Assembly (NCBI GenBank): GCA_946539475.1
Contig: CAMNHM010000003.1
Span: forward strand, 1 to 50,861
Source: an uncultured Prevotellaceae bacterium
GTDB lineage: Bacteria; Bacteroidota; Bacteroidia; Bacteroidales; Bacteroidaceae
Direction of reading: 5' to 3'
Length of the DNA: 50,861 nucleotides
Both the position numbers and the translations under genes were made by a program. Numbering within the stretch: the stretch's first letter is position 1; each line of letters begins with the position of its first letter. The notes beneath the pieces were generated by a model. The model saw only the letters and a list, made by a program, of their open reading frames with translations. It was not told where the DNA came from and made no database searches. Below are positions 27,913 through 34,493 of the stretch, piece by piece.

Positions 27913-28359
27913 ATGAACAAGAAAGAACGCCTCGTCGCCGCCATTGAGCACGGCACCGTCATCGACCATATACCTGCCACCAAGACCTATCAGGTGGCAC
28001 AGCTGCTCGGACTCTTCGACATCAACACGCCCGTCACCATCGGCATCAACTATCCCTCGCAGAAAGTGGGCAACAAAGGCATCATCAAGGTGTCGGACAA
28101 GTTCTTCACCGACGACGAGATATCGCGTCTCTCCGTCGTTGCCCCTAAGGTGATCCTCAACATCATCCGCGACTACGAGGTGGTGGAGAAGAAAACCGTG
28201 GAGACGCCTGAGGAGATACGCGGCATCGTGAAGTGCAACAATCCCAAGTGCATCACCAACAACGAGCCGATGGCCACCCACTTCCACGTCAATGGCACGA
28301 CCCTCACCTGCCACTACTGCGAGAAGGAGCAGGACATCAGTAAGGTAGAACTCGTCTAA
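27913..28359 (+). CDS. pyrI: aspartate carbamoyltransferase regulatory subunit
   Basis: Regulatory chain that binds nucleotide effectors and contacts PyrB through a zinc domain. The four zinc cysteines are visible as C108 and C113 (CNNPKC) and C133 and C136 (CHYC). The N-terminal effector domain has [11 protein letters not shown] and [11 protein letters not shown]. At 148 residues it is complete. It forms an operon with pyrB and converges on the last gene of the minus-strand eight-gene operon with a 46-base gap; I see no strong terminator in that gap. Confidence 0.97.
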   Translation: MNKKERLVAAIEHGTVIDHIPATKTYQVAQLLGLFDINTPVTIGINYPSQKVGNKGIIKVSDKFFTDDEISRLSVVAPKVILNIIRDYEVVEKKTVETPEEIRGIVKCNNPKCITNNEPMATHFHVNGTTLTCHYCEKEQDISKVELV

Positions 28360-28405
28360 AGGCTAATCCTCACCAAACGAGGCAAGGTGGAGCACGCTCA
28401 GAGCG

Positions 28406-29170
28406 TCACTCCACCGCCACGTCGGTGATGTGCTGACGATCCTTGTAGCCCTGCAGAGTGACGGGGAACGTCTGAGGCTCTGCTCCCTCACGATAGACGA
28501 TGACAGTACAGGGCGTCGGCTGTGCCTCCTCCGGATTGTAGAGTTCCACCTCCACCTTATAGCGTCCGCGCGGCGGGTTGGCCCAGAAGATATTCTCGCC
28601 GATATGCTCAGGATCGCCCTCAGTGGGTATCCAGTCGACATCGAGGGCTCCGCCCGTGCGGCGGTCGCTGCGATGACCATCCTCATAGTAGATCTCAAAG
28701 CGGTTGGGCTGCGTGACGTGCAGGTCGAGGTCGACGGTTTCATCGTCCCATAGCAGCGTTACCTTCAGCTTACCGGTAGCTCCGATCTCACGTCCTTCCT
28801 CTACCACGTTTTTCCGATGGAGAGGAATGACGAGCGTCTCATCCTCGAAATAGCTCAGCTCGACATCCTCCACCTCCACAGGCTCATAGCCTCGCTTGGT
28901 GGCCCTGGCCTCCATCTGGGCTTCCGGGTCGGTATAGTCGAACGAGCACTCGCCGTCTTCGTCGGTGGTGAGCGATACCGACGGGCAGCTTTCGTCGGTG
29001 GTCTTCACCTTCACGCGTGCTCCCTCGATGGGCTCGCGGGAGTCGGCATCGACCACCTGTATCATGGCCTTCTGAGGCTTCGGCTCCTCCTTCTGACATC
29101 CCTTGAGAATCAGGAGCAGGGCAATGAGCACTACATAGATAAGAACTAAGATGATACGTAGGGCTTTCAT
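28406..29170 (-). CDS. envelope-anchored protein with carboxypeptidase-regulatory-like and YfaP/DUF2135-like domains
   Basis: A 254-residue protein with an N-terminal hydrophobic stretch (about 5-23) followed by LKGC. C25 could be lipidated, although the lysine at -2 makes the lipobox poor, so a plain membrane anchor is also possible. Residues about 37-120 resemble a carboxypeptidase regulatory-like beta-sandwich (VVDADSREPIEGARVKVK). Residues about 128-240 resemble DUF2135/YfaP (LKVTLLWDDETVDLDLHVTQP, IFWANPPRGRYKVEVELYNP). Its ATG overlaps the preceding stop by four bases, making it the last gene of the Srf-type operon. Role unknown; probably an extracytoplasmic binding module. Confidence 0.72.
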   Translation of the reverse strand: MKALRIILVLIYVVLIALLLILKGCQKEEPKPQKAMIQVVDADSREPIEGARVKVKTTDESCPSVSLTTDEDGECSFDYTDPEAQMEARATKRGYEPVEVEDVELSYFEDETLVIPLHRKNVVEEGREIGATGKLKVTLLWDDETVDLDLHVTQPNRFEIYYEDGHRSDRRTGGALDVDWIPTEGDPEHIGENIFWANPPRGRYKVEVELYNPEEAQPTPCTVIVYREGAEPQTFPVTLQGYKDRQHITDVAVE

Positions 29171-29463
29171 AGGGCGTAGTGTTGTATGAGTACATAGCCG
29201 GCAATCTGTAGGATGGCCAGCAGGGGCACGAGAATGCTGAAGATCCGCTTGGCGGTCTTATGATGGAAGAGCACCATCGCACAGAGTCCTCCAAAGGCTC
29301 CCATCAGCAGGCAGAGAGTGATCAGCACGGCCTCCGGTACACGCTGGCGGCTGTGATAGTAGGCCAGGCTCTTGTCCCAGCCAAAGAGTAGAAAGGTGAG
29401 CACGCAGGGCGCTCCGAGCAGCAGGACGATATTGTCGGCTGCAAACTGTAATATGGCAGTCAT
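29167..29463 (-). CDS. DUF1294 family membrane protein
   Basis: A 98-residue protein with three to four hydrophobic spans and the DUF1294 pattern: FGWDKSLAYYHSRQRVPEAVL, then LLMGAFGGLCAMVLFHHKTAKRIF. The function of the family is unknown. It overlaps its neighbours by four bases on each side, so it is translationally coupled inside the Srf-type operon. DUF1294 proteins also occur alone in unrelated genomes, so its membership may be incidental. Confidence 0.85.
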   Translation of the reverse strand: MTAILQFAADNIVLLLGAPCVLTFLLFGWDKSLAYYHSRQRVPEAVLITLCLLMGAFGGLCAMVLFHHKTAKRIFSILVPLLAILQIAGYVLIQHYAL

Positions 29464-30107
29464 AATAGTGCGTTTTGGATGAGGGGTGTGAGACTGGTGA
29501 TGGCTGGCTGGAAGACGTAGACAAGCAGCAGCGTGAGTGCAACGACGAGCAACAGGGCCATGAGCAACTCCAGCCAGGGGAAGGGTTTCCGTGGTACTGC
29601 CGGCTTAGGCTCAGGGGCGGGAGCCAGCTCTGGCTCCTTTTCGGGCGTCGGCTCAGGCTCCTCAATGGTCGTCGGCTCAGCTTGCGGCTGTGGCCATGTG
29701 TCGGTATAGGGTCCTGCCTTGCGGAAGTTATGGAAGCCCCATCCGGTGATGAGTATGTCGAGGTCGTCGTCCTGTCGCTGCCAGAAGATGTACTCCTCGT
29801 AGTTGGGCACCTGGCAGATCTTGCTGGCCAGCATGTCCTCGCTGGCAAGACGCTCATAGACGTCCTGGCGTATCTGCTCAATACGCTCCAACAGCAGCCG
29901 ACGGTCGGCAGCTGATGCTGCTGCGAGCGGCAGCCAGTGGCCCGGGGTGTCGACGATCCAGTTATAGGTGGCATGTCCCACCTTCAGCGGTGCGAAGTAT
30001 CGGCTGAGCTCCCCCAGCTTCTCCTTCAGTCGTAGGTTGGCCTGCTGACTGGCATTCCATCCTATCGACCAATGCACCTCGTTGATGCTTGCTCTCTTTA
30101 TTTCCAT
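29460..30107 (-). CDS. unrecognised bitopic protein of the Srf-type operon
   Basis: A 215-residue protein I cannot assign. Residues 1-133 form a predicted soluble domain with many charged and aromatic residues (HWSIGWNASQQANLRLKEK; DDDLDILITGWGFHNF). A Pro/Glu-rich linker follows (about 138-175). A single membrane span lies near 179-199, and 16 residues end the protein. This layout, soluble domain then linker then C-terminal anchor, is shared with the next upstream gene. The first 10 bases overlap that gene. It probably tethers its domain to the membrane; the function is unknown. Confidence 0.7.
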   Translation of the reverse strand: MEIKRASINEVHWSIGWNASQQANLRLKEKLGELSRYFAPLKVGHATYNWIVDTPGHWLPLAAASAADRRLLLERIEQIRQDVYERLASEDMLASKICQVPNYEEYIFWQRQDDDLDILITGWGFHNFRKAGPYTDTWPQPQAEPTTIEEPEPTPEKEPELAPAPEPKPAVPRKPFPWLELLMALLLVVALTLLLVYVFQPAITSLTPLIQNALL

Positions 30108-31027
30108 TTTGGCTCAGTTTGTTTAGGTTGTGGCTCGCTCTGGCGAGCATTGCTGCGATGCTGCGGGTATTGCTCAGGACGCCATGGAAGGGTATCGGTA
30201 GCCGATCCTCGGCGACGCTCTTGCGGCACGGCCTCCTCGTCGTCGGGCGGAGGAACTATGTCGTTGTCGTTGCCATAGAGCTCATACTCCTGGTCGATGG
30301 GCTCCTCCTCCGCGACCGACATCTCGGCCGGCAGCCCCTCGTCGTCGCCTTCCTCGGCATCGCTGACAACTGCTGCCTTCTCCTTCTCGTCAGCATCTGC
30401 GGGACTGAAGACGGACGGGAAGAGAGTCCTGCTGACGACGAACCATACCAGGGCTCCCAGTGCGAAGCAAAGCACATACGTCCAGAAGCCGCGCCAGCTG
30501 TCGCCTTTCTTGACAGGGGCGACGGCAGGCATGCTGTCGTCGAGCACCAGCAGTCCGCTGCCCATCGTCGAGAGTGGCAGCGGCTGGTCGGGCGCTTCCT
30601 CTAACGTATAGCCGTCGACGATATCTGCAAACAGGCTGGCCGGCGGCATCTTCTCCTTGAAGTTATAGGTGGCAGCCTGCTCGTCGCGGGGAGTCATACA
30701 CTGCTGGAGGAACGTCTCGTAGACGCGCATGAGCACCTCCTGCAGACTCTTGCAACCTGCGATACGCCATCCTCTGGGCATGCTGACAGCAATTTTCAGC
30801 GCCCCCGGTCGCGACGACTGATAGCTGCTGACGCGCGACGTGACGAGCGTCAGCTGTGTGTAGTCCTCCAGCTGCTGGAGGGCAACGATATAGGGGCGGA
30901 CGTCCACTCCCGCTGGTAGTGCATTCTCTAGCTTCCGAGGAGGGTCGTTAATCCAATAGATTGGCTGAAACCCACTATTGCTTAGCTGGTTGCCAAAGAT
31001 GGCCAGAGTGATTCTTCTACTATCCAT
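30098..31027 (-). CDS. unrecognised membrane-anchored protein of the Srf-type operon
   Basis: A 309-residue protein without a family I recognise. Residues 1-140 form a soluble domain (ITLAIFGNQLSNSGFQPIYW; GALKIAVSMPRGWRIAGC). A linker leads to a single span at about 181-199 (WTYVLCFALGALVWFVV). The remaining 105 residues are acidic and low in complexity, ending in a basic tail with RRRGSATD. It lies 18 bases after the GTPase-like gene and overlaps the next gene by 10 bases. The acidic tail could be a docking region; this is speculation. Confidence 0.7.
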   Translation of the reverse strand: MDSRRITLAIFGNQLSNSGFQPIYWINDPPRKLENALPAGVDVRPYIVALQQLEDYTQLTLVTSRVSSYQSSRPGALKIAVSMPRGWRIAGCKSLQEVLMRVYETFLQQCMTPRDEQAATYNFKEKMPPASLFADIVDGYTLEEAPDQPLPLSTMGSGLLVLDDSMPAVAPVKKGDSWRGFWTYVLCFALGALVWFVVSRTLFPSVFSPADADEKEKAAVVSDAEEGDDEGLPAEMSVAEEEPIDQEYELYGNDNDIVPPPDDEEAVPQERRRGSATDTLPWRPEQYPQHRSNARQSEPQPKQTEPKWK

Positions 31028-31045
31028 AGCATTCGGTATTAGGAT

Positions 31046-32467
31046 TTAGTCGATGGCTCGGAAGGTGCTGCCGAACATCCCTTTACGTGAGGAGGGAGTA
31101 CAGCGGCGCAGCACCTCTACGAGTTTGTTGGCATCGGTGGCATCGTACTGATAGACGCCACCCACATAGAAACGTCCCAGGCTGAAGGTGTAGAGCATCG
31201 GCTGGCCGTCGGAGTCCCTGTTGATATCGTTGGCACGGCATAGCTCGATGAGCGGCCGGAGGATGTTCTGGTGCTGTTCCATGAAGCGCTGGTAGGCCTT
31301 GTCCTCCCGCTCCTTGCCACTGCCCAGCACGTCGGCCTTGGTGATGATGATGCTGATGGCCTCTACGTTGCGCAGGATACGTTTGTTCTCTGGCTGCAAG
31401 AGGAGGTCGACGAGGCGTTTGAGGATGATCTTCTGGTTGACGTTACGTCGCACGAGGAATGTGCGCGTATTGCCCTCGCCATCGGTCTCCTGCGTCAGGT
31501 GGTTGAAGGCGACGCGCTGTGCCGTGGGGTCGACGATGAGGAAGAGCACCTTCTTATTGCTGCTCATGAGCAGCTTGGTGGCTCCCGTCCCGATATCCTC
31601 CAGGGATACGATGTTCTGCTCGTTGTCAGCAATCTTGAAGGCGAAGTCCTCACCTGCCATCTCTACAAGGTTGAGCAGGTGGCGCTGACGACCGTCAGGA
31701 ATCTCTGCCTCGATGGTAGCGATGAAGTCCTGTGGCGTCTGACCGATGGTCAGTCCTGCATCGAGATATTGCTCGAGCACACAGGCATAGGGGCCTCCCG
31801 CGCGTACAGTATTTATATTGATACGCGGCGAGCCGATCAGTCCCATCAGAATACTCGTCTTACCTGTCGAGGGAATGCCCAGCAGGAACACATCAGTATG
31901 GTCGCTGGCACTCTCACGCCGACACTTTGCCAGCTCTCCGCCGATGTCGGGCAGGCTGCTGATGATATCATCGCGCTCGCTGAGAATATCGAGCGACTCC
32001 GGGGTGGCCAGGCCAGCATCGTAGAGCTGCTGTCGGGATATCTTACCACTCTTCAGCAGTTGGAACACTTGCTGGGCCGTATAGCTCGATCCCTGCAGGC
32101 GCATCTTCTGCAGTTCGTCGTCGAGGTCTACGTCCTCTGCAACAGGAGGGGCGGCATCCCTTTTGGGCATAATAGGAGGCTCTACGGTCGGTTTGGCAGT
32201 TGTGTCAACGTGCGGTTTGGCAGTTGTGTCAACGTTCGGCTTGGCAGATGTCTCAACGTTCGGCTTGGCAGTTGTGTCAACGTTCTGGTTTGCTGCTGCC
32301 TCGATAGCAGCCAGCAGTAGGGCCTTGCGCTCTGGCAGGATGCTGGGCAGCTGGTCGAGCACACTACGTGTGATAGTGCCGTCGACGGCATAGCCCCGGA
32401 GACGGTCGATCGGCAGTCGGTTGATGACCTTGTCAAGGTCTTGTATTTGTCTTTGGCTTAATACCAT
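31046..32467 (-). CDS. P-loop GTPase-like protein with repeat linker
   Basis: A 473-residue protein. Residues 1-57 are helical. Residues 61-95 are a low-complexity linker of about four eight-residue repeats (NVDTTAKP and variants). A GTPase-like domain follows with P-loop GIPSTGKT (197-204), a G3-like EMAG (269-272, where DxxG is usual), strand VLFLIVDPT (307-315), and a G4-like TKAD (376-379). TKAD matches the [NT]KxD guanine-specificity motif. No membrane span. It sits between the subtilase (22-base gap) and the anchored proteins, and is presumably a switch controlling the complex. Confidence 0.75.
   Translation of the reverse strand: MVLSQRQIQDLDKVINRLPIDRLRGYAVDGTITRSVLDQLPSILPERKALLLAAIEAAANQNVDTTAKPNVETSAKPNVDTTAKPHVDTTAKPTVEPPIMPKRDAAPPVAEDVDLDDELQKMRLQGSSYTAQQVFQLLKSGKISRQQLYDAGLATPESLDILSERDDIISSLPDIGGELAKCRRESASDHTDVFLLGIPSTGKTSILMGLIGSPRININTVRAGGPYACVLEQYLDAGLTIGQTPQDFIATIEAEIPDGRQRHLLNLVEMAGEDFAFKIADNEQNIVSLEDIGTGATKLLMSSNKKVLFLIVDPTAQRVAFNHLTQETDGEGNTRTFLVRRNVNQKIILKRLVDLLLQPENKRILRNVEAISIIITKADVLGSGKEREDKAYQRFMEQHQNILRPLIELCRANDINRDSDGQPMLYTFSLGRFYVGGVYQYDATDANKLVEVLRRCTPSSRKGMFGSTFRAID
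32186..32281 (-). repeat. 24-bp tandem repeat inside the GTPase-like gene
   Basis: Four 24-bp units (32186-32209, 32210-32233, 32234-32257, 32258-32281) encode the eight-residue linker repeats. A unit is a multiple of three, so copy-number change would alter linker length without a frameshift. Confidence 0.9.
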
Positions 32468-32489
32468 ATATCTTAACGTTATTATTCTT

Positions 32490-34493
32490 CTATCGGTTGG
32501 CAGGCTGTTCCTGTCGCCGACTCACCTTCCTCAGGTAGTAGCTCTCCTGATGACCGCCGTCCGTACGGGCACGGCACTTCAGGAGTCCGGCAGAATCGGG
32601 CATGCAGACGATAGTGCTGGGAGTGAAGTGATAGGTATCCTCGTGGGGGTTGGTCAGGTAGTCGGCTTCTTTCAGCACAATGGAGCGCTGCTTCCACTCG
32701 ATGGTGAACGTCGTGGTATAGTCGCTACGCGTATCGGTGGCATAGGCAATGGATCGTCCGTCGCTGGTCGAACGCACCTCGTAGTAGTTTCTGCAGGTCT
32801 GCCCTGACGGCTGTCCGTCGATGAAGATGTGGTTGAGCTCCGTGCTCATCCACAGGCCGACGAAGCGGTTGTGGTCGGTCATCAGGTCGTTGAAGTCGGC
32901 AAAGTTCTCCTTCACCCTGAGCAAGGCGTCCTTGATTTGCAGCAGCGGACCGATGGTGGTCTCCCCCTCCACGGGCTTTCCGGTCGTCTGGAGGATTTCG
33001 ATGATCTCGTCGGTCGTCAGTGTGGCATCGAGGCTCTTCATCAGGGCTACAGCTCCCGTCACCAGTGGTGCAGCGAAGCTCGTGCCCGGCCCCACATTAT
33101 AGGTGTTAAAAGGCATTGCTCCCATGATGTCGACACCGGGAGCGGAGATCGTCGACTCCTCGACGCCATAGCGCGGAAAGTTGCCAAAGTTGCTGAAATC
33201 AGCCTTGCGTAACCGTTTGTTGACTGCCGACACCTTGATCGTGGCTGCCCCCCGCTTGCAGGCATCGAGTGCAGTGAAGAGGTTCTCGTTGCCTGCAGCC
33301 CATACGATAGTGACATTACGCTCGGTAGCCAGGCTGGTGACATAGTCCCACACCTTCTGCTCCTGTAGTGCCACATGGCGGCTGAGGGCTATCTGGTCCT
33401 CGATGCTGAGCTGGCTGACCATCGGGGCATACATGCTGCCCACAGAGAGGTTGACGACGCTGGCACCCTGGTAGATGGCGTAGAGCATTCCCTGCAGGAT
33501 TGTCATCGCCGTCACCTGATGGCCCAGCGAGACAGGCATGAAGCTGCATTCCGGAGCGATGCCCGCCGTTCCTCGGCCGTTACCGATATTCCCCAGGGCC
33601 TGTGAGGCCACCATCGACCCATGCATGAACGATGTCTCGTCCGCGCCCCGACGAGGAGGTGCCACATTACCCGAGCGTCGCGGCACGCTATAGGGTTTGA
33701 CGATACGCTGGCTGTTAAGATCGTCGTGTTGCAGGTCGAAATAGCTGTCGACGATGGCCACGACGACGTCCCTCTTTCCACGCGTGATCTGCCAGGCCTC
33801 GTAAGCCTGTATGGGGTCGAAGTACCAGGAGAGATCTTCCGACCGGAACACGGGGTCGTTGGGACGTGAGGGCGTGTCGTTAGGCTCCATCAGTCCCTCG
33901 GGAAAGACGATGAACGAGATGTCGGCAATTTGCTCCGGCAGGCGCTGCATGATCTGGTCGCGCTCTTCACGTGGCACCTGTATCTGCAGGAGTTTCGTCA
34001 TCTTGTCGTAATAGACAATCTTGTATTTCTCAGCAGGATAATGCTGCTTAAAGGCCTTCGCCCACTGGCGGAAGGTCTCGTCGTCGGCTGTTGGCGAGTT
34101 AAGTATGACATTCAGACGGTCGCCGACTATCTGTCGTCCGTCCTCGTCGCTGACGATGTCGTCATCGCCGAAGGGCGGCAGATCGTTCTCTCCGGGACTG
34201 GGCAGGTGTGGCCCCGGGTTCTGAATGTCATGCGGAAAATTTACCGTCGTGTCGACAGGCACCCTGACAGGGTCGGGCGTATCAGGATCGACGATGCTCG
34301 AAGGGAGGTCGGCACGTGCCTCACGCTCTTCCTGGCCTCGCTGGCCGCGAAAGAGACTCAGCAGCAGCAACAGCGCGAAGAGCATCACGAGGAATGCCAG
34401 CAGTCGCAGCAGGTAGCCGCCGGCGCCCCAGGGTTTCCAGAACGGCTCGTGAGCCTGTGGGCCGTTACCGTTGACTTGTGGTTCTGTACTCAT
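32490..34493 (-). CDS. membrane-anchored subtilisin-like (S8) serine protease
   Basis: A 667-residue protein with one span at about 28-48 after a short N-terminal segment, then a linker and a pro-like region (about 115-200). The S8 catalytic domain starts near 225. Catalytic residues are visible: D249 in AIVDSYFD, H291 in FMHGSMVA, the oxyanion N402 in AAGNE, and S472 in GTSFAAP. The motifs around Asp and His depart from the family norm (DSY instead of D[ST]G; HGS instead of HGT). A C-terminal beta-rich domain of about 130 residues follows. The start overlaps the SrfC-like stop by four bases. On which membrane side it acts cannot be settled by eye. Confidence 0.85.
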   Translation of the reverse strand: MSTEPQVNGNGPQAHEPFWKPWGAGGYLLRLLAFLVMLFALLLLLSLFRGQRGQEEREARADLPSSIVDPDTPDPVRVPVDTTVNFPHDIQNPGPHLPSPGENDLPPFGDDDIVSDEDGRQIVGDRLNVILNSPTADDETFRQWAKAFKQHYPAEKYKIVYYDKMTKLLQIQVPREERDQIMQRLPEQIADISFIVFPEGLMEPNDTPSRPNDPVFRSEDLSWYFDPIQAYEAWQITRGKRDVVVAIVDSYFDLQHDDLNSQRIVKPYSVPRRSGNVAPPRRGADETSFMHGSMVASQALGNIGNGRGTAGIAPECSFMPVSLGHQVTAMTILQGMLYAIYQGASVVNLSVGSMYAPMVSQLSIEDQIALSRHVALQEQKVWDYVTSLATERNVTIVWAAGNENLFTALDACKRGAATIKVSAVNKRLRKADFSNFGNFPRYGVEESTISAPGVDIMGAMPFNTYNVGPGTSFAAPLVTGAVALMKSLDATLTTDEIIEILQTTGKPVEGETTIGPLLQIKDALLRVKENFADFNDLMTDHNRFVGLWMSTELNHIFIDGQPSGQTCRNYYEVRSTSDGRSIAYATDTRSDYTTTFTIEWKQRSIVLKEADYLTNPHEDTYHFTPSTIVCMPDSAGLLKCRARTDGGHQESYYLRKVSRRQEQPANR

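Noticed and set aside
31271..32320. Plus-strand frame of 349 codons across the GTPase-like gene
   Set aside because: Antisense to a gene with P-loop and TKAD motifs; its sequence is only the mirror of that gene's codons, including the 24-bp repeats.
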